Origin: Oxyruncus cristatus
Lineage: Eukaryota; Chordata; Aves; Passeriformes; Cotingidae
Direction of reading: 5' to 3'
DNA: 64,000 nt
Assembly (NCBI GenBank): GCA_013399855.1
Contig: VXAY01005172.1
Span: forward strand, 618,253 to 682,252
This document shows, piece after piece, positions 8,211 through 22,252 of the stretch (positions are counted from its first letter, which is position 1; every line of letters starts with the position of its first letter). The notes below the pieces were generated by a model. The model did no database searches and was not told the DNA's origin. It worked only from the letters and a program-made list of their open reading frames with translations. The position numbers and the translations under genes were made by a program.

Positions 8211-11200
8211 CCAGCTTTTGCAGTCCTCTGCAAAGAGGGTTTAGACATGTTTGTTTGCATGTGTCAAACTGTGGCAAGGTGGAGGTAAAGTGAGCGACAC
8301 AGACCTTTACTGGTGTTTGCTGGCCGTGGGTTGTCAGACTGTCAAATTAGCGATATCATAAGAGTAGTGATGTGCTTTAAACATTTCCCATTTTGTTCTC
8401 CCTGTTCAATAAAGGACTGTTGTGTGGCTGTGTGCATGTCTAGCCAACCATGGCAGACAGAGCAGCATCCCCACCAGTGCAGTCCTGCACACGCAGCCTC
8501 CGTCTCTGTTTGTGGCTGCAGCATCTGTATTTCTGTTCCACACCACCCAGAGACCTACAGCTACTGCTCCTTTCACCTAGGGAAGTAAATAACTTCCCTG
8601 TTCTCTCTGTGTGACTAAGTATTCATAAGTTTCTGAATATGAAGACTGTAATATTGCTGAACATCTAAAACTGTCAAGTTTTTCAGAAAACTCTCTTGAT
8701 TCTCCTGCTTGGAAAGGGATTCCTGCCTGTTCCTAAGCTGTAGGAATGGACCCAGCAGGAGATACCCAGCTCCAGCTTTTTGCAACACTGACACAGGCTG
8801 CCATAAACCTGAGCACTCCTTGTACAATGGGCCATCTGGGGACACTTAAGACGAGGAGTAATCCATCCAAACAAGAGTGAGCTGGACAGAAGGTTTTTCA
8901 GGTAGCTTCCCAGCACATCCCATATCTTCCTCCACACCTGTCAGACCAGTCCTATTTTGTGAAAAACATGGTTATGCTCTCTGAGACAAAAGCAGGGTTT
9001 GGAGTCTGAGAGATTCTCCCAGTATGAAAATAACTGAAAGTAAATGGTGGGAATTTATCACAGGTTGTACAGAAATATTCTTATACAACCTAAAAATTTG
9101 CAGACTTTCCCTGATCTTGGCTTTTGTTTTAAGCTTGAAAACCAGCCAGGGATTGTTGAAAGGTTCAGGAATATTTTCAAGCTGGCCATGGGCCCAGCTT
9201 TGAGCCAAGCTGGCTTTGTGTCAAAACCTTGTGAGTGGTTTGTGAATGATGAAAAGCAATGGATTTCACTCCCCATTCTTTGGATCAACCAAAATCAGCA
9301 ATGATTGAGAGTGCAGGAAAAAATTCCCATGAAGAGTGGAAAGCTCAGAGGTTTCTCAAGCAAAGTCAGGAAAATAAGAAGCTGCAGATCCCACATTGGC
9401 TTCTTGTCCTGCAGAGATCCAATGAAGATAATTCCAGCAGCTTCCGGGCAGGGACAAAGCTGTTTCTCTTGCTCTTATACTTGGCCCCTGGATTCTGCTG
9501 AAAGTGTTTCTTTCCCTCAAATGCAGAGTTTTGATCCTTCCCAAAAATTAATTTGGTTCAGGGTGAGAGGAGATTTGCAGGGAGCTCTCACAAGGGCTGG
9601 TGAGTGAAGTGGTCCTGGAAGGCTGGTGAGCAGTTGCATGTCGGTGAAGGGAGCCCCATGCCACCCAACACACCATCTGGTCATAGATTCTGTTATCTCA
9701 TTCTTATACATCAACAGTGACTAAAATCCCTTGACAAGAATTATTTTCAAAAATATTACACAGGCTTCCAGGCAATCCCCAGGATAAATACATATGGTTT
9801 CCTCCAGAGAGTGGCAAAATGTAAGAACCGACTGTACCTCTGTGGTGCAAGGGGTGCTTAGGGGAAAAAAGAGTGGGAATAAGGCAGAAAGTCATAAAAA
9901 TTATGATTCCTTGTGGAAGGACCTGGGAGGTTGTGGGCAGCCTTGTGCTTTGGTGGGTGCCTGCAAGGTGATTCAGGCTGTGGTGTTATGCCCCTACATT
10001 CATGTAGGTGAGACTGAGATCGCTGCCAGTGAACCCTGCCTGCTGATACTCACTCCAGGATGCTCTTTGCCTGCAGAAGGGCCGTAGCAGTCAGGACATC
10101 ACTGACAATCCTGGCTCGTTTCCAGCTGCCTCCAAAGGCAGCTCACGTGTGGAGTCCAGCTGCCCAAAGGAGAGGTGGCCATTGTCACAGGGGATGGCAT
10201 TAATAACTGGGACACTTCTACAGGGACACAATGGAATGGCAAATATGGCCAATGGGAACCCCTCTGGAGCAGCAGACAGATCCCCTGGGGTGCCTCAGTG
10301 GAACAAAAGTCCTGTGCTTATGGGACTGAACAGCACCCATGTGGTATGTGCCAGTGAGGAGAGGTGGGAAGCAGGGACTGGAAGCTGCTTGGATGAGGCA
10401 GATGAGTTGAGGAACAGCCCCTGCCTGTTGAGGAGCAGTGAGATACCAGATTCCCAGAGTGTTTCATTCCCTGATGGGTGTAAATACAGCACCCAAGACC
10501 ATATGTGGACTTGGCTCTTGCTGCTCCATGTCAAGGACAGAGTCTCTAGGCTCAGTGCTTTTAGTAAAGACATTTAAAAAACATCTTTCTAATTCACATT
10601 CTTTGTAGAAGTTGAGTTTGAAGGCCTGTGCTGTGTAGCTGCATGCTCTCACCATGAGCTAACCCACCAACCTCCTGCCCATAGGGGACTGCACTGAGGT
10701 GCTCCTGGCAAAAGCCTGTGTTTGTACTGGTAACACAATCACCTTTAAATCTCAGTTTACTGTTTCTCTCCCGTTACTGGAGAGGGTGAGTTACTGACAC
10801 CTTTACACTTCAGCATAAAAGAGGCTTTTGATGGTTTTGAGGCAGGTGAGGGTTCAAAGGTTCACCCGGCTGGAGAGAAGGGGGTATGAACATGCATGTC
10901 TGACTACTTGGGTTTGGCACTGACACTTTTTGGGATGTCAGATCATGAACAAACAGCAGGTTCCCCAAGGCAACTGGCTCTCTGTGGCCTTCCCACCCCT
11001 TTCCACGTACTGCTTTATCAAGAGCTCCAACCCCTGAGCATCCATAGCAATGTACTTCCCAAGGCCACATGCACTGTAAAGGCCACAATCCAAACCCTGA
11101 TTTTTTCATGTTGCTGTAGAAAGCCTTGATCTGGTGGATTCACTGACCTAAGCATGTCACAGGGGAGCCTCAGCAGATGTTAGGAAGTATATCCTCAGCT

Positions 11201-14200
11201 GCTAGGCAATCTTGCTCCGATGAGGCCAGACTTAGTCTCTCTTTGGAAGAGTATCTACTCAAGCCAATTCTATTAATGACATTTTAGTCCTTTCTGATTT
11301 AGGGAATTGAATTTATTTTTTCTCTGCTCCCTGGATTAGTCACTCAGAACTTCTGATCTACTGGTTATGAGTGAAGGTGACAGAGACTGTTTGATGGAGG
11401 CTCTTTGCATTCCCCAGGACTTTTCAAGTGCAAGCAGATTTTGCAGAGAGGGACAGGAACACAGTGGATTTTTTCTTGGACCTTTCTGTTTTTGTAATCC
11501 TCATGAAGCTTGACAAGGTAGCCAAAGCCCACAGTCAGCCATCGAAAAAAAAAAAAAATCCTTTTGAAATACCATCCTCTATTCCCACTTGGGTAAAGTA
11601 GCAGCAACAGCTCCTGTTGGGCTCCTCCAGAAAGTGCTCTGCATCTGAGGGTGCACTCAGAGGTGCATAAAAACTCCTGGTTTAAAATCTGTCCAGCAAT
11701 GTAGTTCTCAACTCCATGCAGGTCAAAATGCAGCTGGTTTTGCCCTGTTTCCCACAGGAATGCAGGTAACTCCATCCTTCCTTTGGCTTCCACACTGATG
11801 AGTTCTCTTCAGCCTTCAGGGCTGCAAATAGGTTGAGGAAGATGATGAGGCAGATGAAAGAACAAAGTAGTACCAGGGAGGGTGACTCACCTGCCTTATT
11901 TTAATCTTCATCACTCAGTAATGAAATGTTTTATTTATAGGCAAGGAGCTGAGGAGGACAGGTTGGGGAGGAGGAGAAGAACCGCTTGGAGGGGAGAGGC
12001 TTTGGATGTCCCAGTTGCGGCAAGCATTGGGTCTGGCATGTTGCAGTATTTTCTGGGCTGTAAATCTATCCTGGGCTGGGTGGTTCATTATATCTCACTG
12101 GTCCAAGGGCCCTGGGAGGCACATCTGCCTCCTTTTTTCTGCTGCTCTGGAAATGCCATTCAATGACACGTTTTATGCCTTATTTTTCCCCCCAAAACTG
12201 TAGTGTGCAGTACATGTACACTCAGCATGTGCTCTCTATCTGTCTGCAGACGGTGATCCCAGCAAATGTGTGTTGCCTCTGCCTCAGGCCTCCTAGAAAA
12301 GTTTGGGCAGATCCCACGGGTCTGTTTATCATGTCCTCAGAGACTGCCCCACAAAAGGATGCCTGCCCAGCTCTGTGGCCTGGATTGGCCCGTGATGCTC
12401 AGGACTAACGTTAGGCTCTGCTTTAAGCACTGAGACCTGATTCAACCCCAAGACCTAATTATTTTGTGCATCTGTGTTTTAGCTCAAAATTCCTGAAATA
12501 CCCAAGGAGTTGTACCACAGGTGCACATCATCAACAGGGAATGGAGACTTTTATATGGGTGACTTCTTAGGAATTTGCCTCCCTTTTCCTCCCGAGTAGT
12601 CATTACCTCTAAAATGGGCCAAGTATATACTAAGCTTTTTCATATTTAATATAACAGTTATGTCCTTGTGTCTGTTTTTCATGTTCTATTCTCTTATTGC
12701 TGGATCAGGACTGCTTAAAAAATTCTGGGTGTTCTTGTTTTTGGGTTGTTGTTTTTTGCAAAAGAAAAGGTAGCCCTCACATAGCAAACCACATTTCAAG
12801 TAATGAAGCGTTATTTTTTATTAGTTTTCTAATTTAGGAAAAGGGAATGTATGTGCTTCTGTAGACTTGGCATGATTCAGCACTCAGGAACACACCCCGC
12901 GTTTAGTGTTCTTGTTTTTTTAAGGCACTTCTGATTTAGGATCAGTCTATTCCTCCAAGAATCCTCGTATCTCGAACAAACAGCGAGAGTAAATGCTTGG
13001 CACTCACTTGCAAGACAATATTCAAAATAGAGGAGACCTTAATCACCTTTTTCAGTCCTCCTTGTTTCAATCAAGTACTTAAGATCCTAATTATATGGAA
13101 CATAAGCACATTCTTAACTGCTATTAAAAATTAGGATGGTCTTAAGCATATGCATAAAGGTGAGCATGTGTTTTGCTGAATTTAGGGGTAAATGAATTAA
13201 AAGATATATAACATGGATAAACTGCTTTATTACCCATTAGCCTAAACTGCTTCAGGTCACTTGTGTGTAAAATGAAGGCACCAGCACTTACCTACCTCAT
13301 TACAGCACTATAAAAAAAAACAGTTAAATGCATTGAAAACTTAGAGCGAAAGTCACTATAATCTTGCTGTTGTTTATTTTAATCTATTGTGTGTGTCCAG
13401 GTGAGAATAAAAAATGTTGGAAATTACTACAGCCTTCACAAGCCCATCTCTTTCAAATATTGAGGTGTTATCTCAATATTTGTCTTTATACTTTAATATT
13501 CCTTAAGAGCAGGCTTTTCCATCTTTATTTAAATAACAGCTGATATAAGAGGTATTTGAATCTTTCTTTCACTGCTGTAATGAGTCGCCTGCCCTTGATA
13601 ACAGTCATGAGATCTTGCGTCGGAGAAGGTGGCTGGTTCTTCAGGGATTATTCCAACACAATTGCCATTAACAGCTGCAGCATTCCCAACATATCCTTCG
13701 AGGAGAGTGACTCCCATCCTGGATGCAGCGCTGCAGTGGGGTGTTTGCCTGGGTACAGGTGAGGATGGAGCAGGGGAGGATGCTGACCAAAGGATGGTTT
13801 CTGCACTCAGGTGACCCTGCAGACCCTCAGAGTTATGTCATCTTGAGGCTTTACTGTGCCATTCAGGACGTGAATGATGTCTTACTTTTTCGGGAGTGCT
13901 GAATTTATTAACTGCAGCTGATTTATTACTGGTAAAAAGACATAGAAGGGCTTGTTAACTGCAGCTTGTAAAAAGCAAATGTATGGGTCAGCCTTGTCAG
14001 GTTGGAAATCTTCCTGCTGCCAGCCCCTGGGGATCTTGTGCTTGTCTCTGAGGTTTTTTCCTGTACAAATATCAGTCCATGTCTCGGGTGCACATGTGGG
14101 TGCCCCTGGGTGAGCTCTGTGGCTGAGGAGGAGGAAACACGACACAGCACCAGGGCACAGTGTTTGGCCACTGCTTTGTATCCCAAACACAGCCCAGGGT

Positions 14201-17103
14201 GCTGTCCCTCACCCCACGGAAGCACATTCCAAAGCCACAAATGCAGAAGTTACAGATCTGAACGACATCCCCAGCTTTGCCTGCACTGCGCTAGTCACTG
14301 GCTGCACGACCAAACAGCCTGAAAATCCTCACCCCTGGCAGTCTCTGCAGCACAGCTGCCTGGAGAAGGGCTGCAGACAGCCCGAGCCATCAGAGTTTGT
14401 GCTGAGGTTCTTCTGCTGAGGCTGGCCCCCCCCACACTGCTCCCAAAAGCACTCAGGGGCATCTGTAAAAGCACTGCTGGAGAGACAGGCTGCATTTATG
14501 GGTTGTGATCAGCAAGGGAGTTCTGCCATTTACAGGCCTAATCCCCTAAGTAGGAGGTAGCAAGGCTGGTGCAGGGAGGATGCCCATGTACACCACAAAC
14601 AGCATTTTGTATGTCAGGGGCGTGGGGAGTCCCTCACCCCCTGTAGGTCCTGATGCACACATAACCAGCAGAGCAGCTCTGCTTGGAAATTGTTTATCAT
14701 TGGCAGGGCAGAGAGCTGGATCCAGAGCACAGCCTAAAAGTTGCTCTGAATCTGCCACCACTGTGCAAGTGTTCACCCATATTCAGGTCAGCTGCATCCC
14801 TCTCCCTGTGTGAGGAACATGCACCAAGGCCACGTCCAGAGTGGGAGGTGAAAACCTGCAACCAGCAGACCTGGGGAGCAGTGTCTCATCTCTCAGCTCA
14901 TCTCCTGGGCAGCATTCCATGTGCTTTGTTGGGAGGGGCCAATGAGGTTTCACAGGCACTATCTCTCCGCTGACTACTGGGGCATGGAGGGGTCTGAATT
15001 CCAATCAGTCTTAATTAGGTCTTTCCCTTGATGTCCTTAATGTGGAGGCAAAAGAGATGCACTTGCTGCTCGTGTGCATAGGAAATGTTTTGCATTGCAG
15101 GATATTTTCATTCCTGTTGACTTCAGCAGTGAAGCACGATGCAACACGCTGGAAATTAAATGTGCACTTCAGCTGAACTGGAAGCTGAACTGCTCCATGC
15201 AGGTGCAGCTGTGTGATATGAGCAGCAATCATTTGTTATTTGCAGACTGTAATAAAAAGGGAAATGTCTCCTGCTGCCCCTGAAAAAAGTTATAAAAATG
15301 TGTATCCCAATTTTTTCATCTTCTGGCTATTGCTCATCTCTGTTTTAGGATGTACCATGTTTGCCATTTTGATGGGTTGGGTATTTGTCCCTTTTTATTA
15401 CAAAGGTTTATAGCTTTGGTAAACATCATTGACCAAATGCTCTAAACTGCAGTCTTGCTGTGCACTAAACTTTAATTGAGGCACTTGCCTTTGATGTAGG
15501 GCTGACCTAAAGCTGAGGCTGATTCCTCTCTTTTGCAGCTTTCGCAGTTCTTCAAAAAGAGACATAATGCAGCATTTATGTAGTTGCTGATTTCTCTACT
15601 GCTCTACCAAATGATCACTGGGGTTGAATGTAGAATTGATTTCTCAGAACTTCCTGGTTATCCTGAAAGTCTGTGTTTATAATCTGCCATTCTCAGAGCG
15701 TAATTAGTTTGCAGGAAAGGTGTTGGGCCCAAAGGTGAGGCTCCAAGATGATGTGTGAGAGTGAGAAGTCCCAGAGGAGTCACCTCCTCTGAACACTTTG
15801 TTTATGAAAATAAAAAGGGAGGTTGGATCCTCTGGGCAGTAGTTCTGCTTATGAATTTGATTAAATCTTTATAGCAAAATGGCTGTGTCATCTTTGTTTC
15901 TGGCAAGATAGGATTTTTGGAGATCCTTAGTACTTGGTATTTAATTTTCTATGTAAAAAGTTTCACGTGTGTTTAATGTGTGTACATTTCACACATAACT
16001 GAAAAGTCAAGCAAACAATTAATTGGTCACATGGACAGATGTGGAGTCACTGAGTAAAACCTGGTTTATTTTTTCATGGGCAAAAGAGGAACCCTGCCTT
16101 TGAAAATGCAAACTTACCTCTGCTGCTGCCAGGAGAAAGGACCGAATTTTCTGAAATTTAAATTTGTTTAGAAACCTGTCATCAGACAAAAAAAATCTTT
16201 CTACAAGAGATACACAGATTAAAATAATATTAATAAAAATATATTTTCAAATTATTCTGAAATCAACTCATATGTCTCACCTCATTTGGCTGGCACCAGT
16301 GTTTAGAAATGTGTCTTGTCTACATTTGCTTTTATAGTAGGACATTTATTCCAAATACACATAAATTCCATTTTAAAAGCACTAATTCTGGCCTGCGAGG
16401 TTCTTTATTCTATTTTAGAATTGCCATGTCATGTACACTTTTTCTGGTTGGGTTATTTTTTTTTTTTCCTTTCCTAAAAAATACCGCTGGAGATTATGCC
16501 GGATTATCTGAGCAGTTATCATAGTAAAAGCCAGTTGCCATTTTGGGAGTTCTTTTTTTCTTGAAAGTCCTTCTGACATTAGCCTTTATAATCCAGTGTC
16601 TGTGTAGTAGAAGTTCGGGTCAGAGCTAAGGAGACAGGCCTGGGGATTTATGCTCTGTGAAATATAGGCAATCTCCTTCCACTTTGAATGTGCTAAACAG
16701 ACCATGTATAATCCCTGGAATATTTGGTAGATCTGCCAGGCCTGGAAGATGGCATTTGTAATATTTGTCTAGCTACATGTATTTTTACATGGTTGTCCAT
16801 CCCTATGCCATCCCAACTCTGTTCAAAAGTAGCGTGAGGAGAGGGGGCTGAACAAAGAGTGAGAAGGAAATGTGTCATTCCCAGCAGGAGATTTTAGAGT
16901 TTGGATTTCTTTTTTTTCCCCCCTCTCCTTTCTCTCTGCTGTTGCTTTTTAATGAATCGTTCTTCTAACCTACTTTAAATTGAGCTTCTAGCATGCTGGA
17001 TGTTTTGCAGATGAATCATACTGTGCAATGCACTTATGCATATCTGCTGTGCAAGTACATTGTCAGCTTGTATTTGATAACCCACCAGCAAGCAGGATTC
17101 CTG

Positions 17104-17121
17104 TTTTTTTTTTTTTTTTTT
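17104..17121 (+). repeat. poly-T run (18)
   Basis: An uninterrupted run of 18 T followed by AATGG. No LINE body or processed-gene sequence is recognisable beside it, so I record it as a homopolymer only. Confidence 0.8.
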
Positions 17122-19112
17122 AATGGAAGCTTGGGATACTAGCATCGTTCTCCAAGTGAGAATAATGCAACCACTGTTAATAAATCAGCCTGGGTCCGAG
17201 GACGTCTCACCGCTTTCGCTGCATCCTTGATTAGCATTATCCTCAGAGGTATAAATTAAAGAGGAAAATACATAATCTGGGAAGCTTTCCAGCATCATCT
17301 TTTGAAAATGAGAGCTCAGTGCTTTGCTGAGATTTCTTTGGTGGAGGCATGCTAATAGCAATGCTGAAGATGTGCTCTGATTGCACCCTAAAGAGTAGGA
17401 AGACGCACAGAACAGCTTCATTTTTTTTCCCTTTGTCATCAAGATAATTTCTGATGTGATCTGCACTGGATGAACTGTTTCTACACTGCTCTGTGAATTG
17501 ATCCCAGAAGTGCAGCTTCAGTCGCTCCTTCTTCTACTACTTGTTCTCTTAGTCTGACATCTGCACAAAATCTGGTGCATGGTTTCCCACCTCAGCCTGC
17601 AGAAAACTGTCTGCAGCTGTCAGCAGAGAGTGGACACAGTGCCTCTGAGATACTGGCCAGAGCCTGAGCTTCAGCAACGAGGATTTTAGGAATTTCTTCC
17701 GACTGTTCCTACGAGGTGTCATCGCAGCCGGATGGTAACTCCCGACGCCTCCCTCCCCACAAGGGAAGAAAAATGTGCTGCAGATTGTGCTGATTTGCAA
17801 AAAATATTTCACAGGGAGGGTTTGATTTTAGCAGTGTTCCAGCTGCGCTAAATGAGAAGAAAAGGGATTTTTCAGCACATCAGCAACGTGTTGGAAATGG
17901 AAATGCCACATATTCCAGCACTTTCTTAGTCCTCAGTTTTCCCCTTCCCTGCCCATAACCGACTTGGGCCTTTGGCATTTACTGGAACTACTAGTTTAAC
18001 ATGACTGTTGTACTTGGAGTCTTGCTTCATAATGCCTGTGTGTTTCTATTTTGCTGTTCCTGGCCAGCTCTCTGCCAACACCTTCCTTTGCTTTCCAAGA
18101 GTCTGTGAAAAGCGCAGAATGCAAGACTAAGCTCTTGCTCCTCGGGTTGCATTTTGGGGAGGTGTAAGAGATACTTTTATTACTACTTTGTTGATGGGAC
18201 AACTAGTCTGCAGTGGAGTGAAGAGTCTTACAAATAGTCCCCACCAGCTCCATTTGAAGTAGGTCTGGTTCTGCTGAGACTCAGGCAGTGCCAGGCTGCT
18301 CCAAAGGGGTCTCAGCTTCATCATCAGTGACTCAGTTTGTGGGGCTTCTCAGGCTGAGACTCCAAAAAGTCATTCCCCTCTCTTGAAAAAAATGTAGGGC
18401 AGCTATTTTTACTTAGGTTCTTGAAGATAGTTAATTTTTTTCTGTATGTTTTCACTTCTATATTCTTATTAAGGATCCCTAGTTATGTTTTGCAAAGGCA
18501 TTCACCCTTCCAGCTCAACAACACAGAGGGAATACCATGTGTCATTTGCCATCTCCACTGACATTGCTAAATTTGCTGCAGCAACGTGTTTCAACATTTC
18601 CAAATGTTTTTCCTGTGGAGCTTTCTCTTCCATGGCAAGGTTTTCTGTTTCCCCCTGATTTGAGATGAAAAGAAAATTGAAAATAATATGAAATTTTTTT
18701 TGCAATAGCTCCAGTTAATGTCAGGAAAAACACAAACCACTGCAATCAGTAGGCTTAATTTCAAGCCTGCATTTATGACTTATTCTTTGACACTGCTGTC
18801 TGAAGAGTAACAACATAAACACTCTTAGCTTGAAAATGCCCTTTAAAACTGAAAGCTAATGCATCAGCAGGTAGGATTTGTGAGCACCTATTTAATGTGG
18901 TCATCAGGAGTGTGACCTTGGTTCTCTGTCACTGGTGAAAATGCAATTGCCTCCTGGTCCAGCCCATCTAATGGCTGCTGAACTATAACACCAAGCAGGT
19001 TCTTCTCTCTTTACAGCAGACGACGTCGCCACTTCTGTGGTGAAGAAGGCACGAAGCCAAAAGTGTTCCCCAAGCCAGCAGCTCCCCAGCATCCTTGGAT
19101 TTGAATAATTAG

Positions 19113-19564
19113 CATAGAATCATCAATCATAGAATGGTTTGGATCATCTAGTTCCAACAGTCCTGTTGTAGGTAGGGACACCTTCAACCAGATGAGGTTG
19201 CTCAAAGCCCCATCCAGCCTGGTCTTGAACACTTCCAGAGATAGGGAGTCCAGAGCTTCTCTGGACAATCTGTTCCAGTGACTTCACTATAAAAATTTCA
19301 TTCCAAGATTTAATCTGTTGCTACCCTCTCTCAGTTTGAAGCCATTCCCCCTTGTCCTGTCACTCCAGGTCCTTGTGAAAAGTCCCTCTCCAGCTCTCTT
19401 GGAGCCCCTTTAGGTACTGAAAGGGACACTAAGGTCTCACTGGAGCCTTCCCTTCTCCCGGCTGAACAGCCCCAACTGCCTCTGCCTGCCTCCAAAGCTG
19501 AGGTGCTCCAGACCTCTGATCAACTCAGTCGCTCTCCTCCGGACTTGTTCCACAGGTCGACATC
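19113..19564 (-). mobile_element. CR1 LINE fragment, inverted
   Basis: The plus strand starts CATAGAATCATCAATCATAG (inverted terminal octamers) and then AATGGTTTGGATCATCTAGT. It continues with GGGACACCTTCAACCAGATG, CAAAGCCCCATCCAGCCTGG, TTTGAAGCCATTCCCCCTTG, AAAAGTCCCTCTCCAGC, GGCTGAACAGCCCCAACTG and GAGGTGCTCCAGACCTCTGA. It ends near a CCACAGGTCGACATC block equivalent to the family's CCAACAGGTCCATGTC. About 450 bp of 3' sequence is kept. No coding capacity remains. Confidence 0.94.
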
Positions 19565-21119
19565 ATTACATAGTGCTCCCTCCTTTACTTAAAAATGTGA
19601 CTTGCCTATCAATGCCAAACAAGGGAGGGAAACTCCGTGGAGACAGGAAAGCACACTCTTTCTTCTTAGTCTCTATACAAGACAACCTGTTTTTGAAAAG
19701 CCCTCCCCTTCCCACTTCGTGTGAGCAGGAAAGCAATGGAGCTCCTCCATGCGTAGGAAGTGGAGTCTAGAAGCCATTTAGGTTCCCCTTCCCCACCCTG
19801 AACTTGGAGCTGCAGTGACAAATGCTCCCTCAGACTTGTTGTGCTGCATGTTTTAAACAGCTTTTCATGAAAAAATAGCCTGCTCCAGAAGTTTTCAGTC
19901 GATTTTAGACCCATTAAGCTGGATGGTAGTAACTGATCTTTCCAGAGCAGGAAAGATCCAAAGTTTACCGGTAGTCTTCTGCTCCTGCCTGCACCCAGCA
20001 CCAGGAGTCCCAAGCTTTTGTAGCTTTTAAGAAATGGGAAAGCCAGAAGAGAGCAAAGCACCACGTTGCCTGCAGAGTTGCTTGCTCAGATTTCCAGTGA
20101 CAACTGCTCTGCTGTGCCAGGTACAAGCCCGTCTTTGAGAAGGTAAGTTAGAGGAGCTGGTTTCTAAACTTGTCCAGCATAAATTTGATAGGGAAAAGGG
20201 TGTTTGCTCCTAGTGCTTGGTAAAACTGTCAGGAGAAACGAGCTACGCTAAAAGTCAGTGCAGGTAGAAGGATAAAATCATATAAATTGCACAGGAGTGT
20301 CAGGCTGCGGAGGAGAGGTCAGGATGGAGGGAAAAATGAATAGAAAGAAAAAGAAATCCAAACTACTCTCAGGAGTTCGCATCTCTCTAGCAATGGATTT
20401 CTCATCAATTTATGAAAGGAATCAGGTACTTTGATGCTTACAGTGGTAGGGGGTTAAGCTTAGAAACTGTGCAGGTGCCTTTTGGTCCACATCTCCTGCA
20501 CTCATGAGCTCTGGAGGCAGACTTTGCCTGCAAAACCATCTCCCTCCACCCTTTGTTCAATCGGAGCTATTAACATAATTGTCCTTAAAAATGCTTTTGA
20601 ATGCATTTTAGTTTTTCAATTATTTCTTTTAGTCAGCTGGAAGGGCACGAAATCCCCATTCTTCAAGGTAGAGATAAATCTGTTCAACCTTTCACCATGT
20701 GAGTAGTACCTGGAGGAGTTCTGTGCCACAGCAGGAGCTGGTGTGCTGGCTTCACTTTCCAGACCCTTGGAGATTGGCTGACCTCTCCCAGGTTCTACAT
20801 CTAGCACTGGGAAACTACAAGGAATACTATGAAAAATCACAACGATCTTGGCCACCTGCATAAATATTCTGAATAAATAGGAGGAGGTTGTGCAGGGACA
20901 GGGCATCTCAGCAGGAAGAGCAATTTCAAAAACACATGATGGGAAAACCCAGACGAGTCCATCAGAGAAGGACTGGGGTGTTGAGGGTCACAAGTCAAAT
21001 TCAAGCCACCACGGGCTGCAAATCTTGTGCTGGTTTGCTGTTGGTAAGCAGCAGATGCCACACTGAGATATGGTGATGTGTGTTCTGTGTGCATGATGCA
21101 GCAAACGGGCCTGGGGAGG
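19565..21119. other. unassigned intronic or intergenic stretch
   Basis: No gene or repeat was recognised. A minus-strand frame at 19666-20064 (about 130 codons) shows no motif and no supporting splice or start context. Confidence 0.5.
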
Positions 21120-21600
21120 AGCGTGGTGTCCAGTCTGGAGCACAGCACCTCAGGAGCAATGCAGAAAGGCCAGAGGAGAGTGACCAGAGTGATCAGATGT
21201 CTGGGAAATATGATCTAAGAGAGAAGATTGAAAGAACTAGGCTTGTTTAAGCTAAAAGAGAGAGTTGCTGAGGCAGAGCAGTCTGTAAGTATATTAAGTA
21301 CATGAAAGCCCAAGCGAAGAGCCTGAGTTAACCTGATCTCCAGGACTGGATGTGGCTTCAGTTGCAACATAAGAGATTCAAACTGATCATTTGGAAAAAA
21401 CTCTGAGAGAATGTGGACATGTAGGACAGAGAAACACAGGTTGCTGGGGGTGGTGGCTGGAGCTCCTTTGCTGGAGTGGGCTGTGCAGAGGGACGTCACT
21501 TACGGCATGGGAAGTGATGCTGCTGCCTGGGGCCAGCAATGGAATTAGGTGGTGTCTTTCAGGCCTTTCTGGCCCTATTTTTGGTGAGTCTGTAAGTCAG
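21120..21600 (+). mobile_element. old, diverged CR1 LINE copy
   Basis: A plus-oriented, heavily diverged CR1. Recognisable blocks in order are GTGTCCAGTCTGGAGCAC, GCCAGAGGAGAGTGACCAGA with GTGATCAG, a GGCTTGTTTAAGCTAAAAGA block, a GGACTGGATGTGGCTTCAGT block, GGTGGTGGCTGGAGCTCC, and a TCAGGCCTTTCTGGCCCTAT ending. It lacks the crisp terminal octamers. Divergence is visibly higher than in the other CR1 pieces here, suggesting an older subfamily. Confidence 0.7.
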
Positions 21601-22252
21601 GAGGAAGGATGACAGCAGGAAATACACTGACATCTTCTTTTCTCATCTTTGTTTGGTCCCTGCCCTGTTCAAACCAGCATCTTCGTCTGTTACCCTTTGA
21701 AAGTGCACATCAACCACAAGTCACAGAAAGTAGTAATGGCTGATATTTTTGTGTTTCAGTGTCTTTTGGTGGTAATTTTTTTTTTTTTTTTAAGAAAAAT
21801 AGCTTTTTGTTTGTTTTGCAGGAAAAGCCCTGCTTTCCTTGGGAGGGATTGAATTGCCTCCTGCAGACAAATGTAAACACAGCATTCAGTGGCTAAAGTT
21901 GGACAAACAGAGCAATCTTCAGCTCTAAGATAAATGCCTGAAAATTAAGATGTTTAAATAAATCCAGTCTTGGCAGGGAGAAATTATAAAAGATGAAGTG
22001 TGTAGTGATAGTTGGAGATTAAGAGCATAGTGCCCACATCCAAGGGAGGAGGAAAGGGAAAAAGCTTCAGGAAGTATAGGCTTATTAAATTGATTTAATT
22101 AGATTGTTAAGAACATTGAGGTGAAAGGAAAATGGGAAAAGCACATCATTGATTTATAAACGTGCACTGTGAAGATAAACTTGACAGCTTACTTCAGTAA
22201 GACACTGATCATTTTTTTGACTGGGTTTCAGTGAAGTGTAAAACCCAGTACT
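21601..22252. other. unassigned stretch
   Basis: No gene was recognised. It contains a T13 run near 21778-21791 and otherwise AT-rich unique sequence. Confidence 0.5.

Larger units (their letters stand above)
6439..19112 (+). other. presumed first intron, recognisably CR1-free
   Basis: The stretch begins at the GTAAAAG donor. I found no convincing exon, RNA gene or CR1 copy in it. Open frames here are under 145 codons and lack family motifs. It holds simple tracts (an AG-rich run at 8126-8210, T18 at 17104-17121) and otherwise unique-looking, AT-leaning sequence. Intronic status depends on the exon call and is inferred. Confidence 0.5.

Noticed and set aside
7838..8277. Lys/Glu-rich plus frame and its Phe/Ser-rich antisense
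   Set aside because: Both arise from the AAAG/AAAAG low-complexity tract at 8126-8210.
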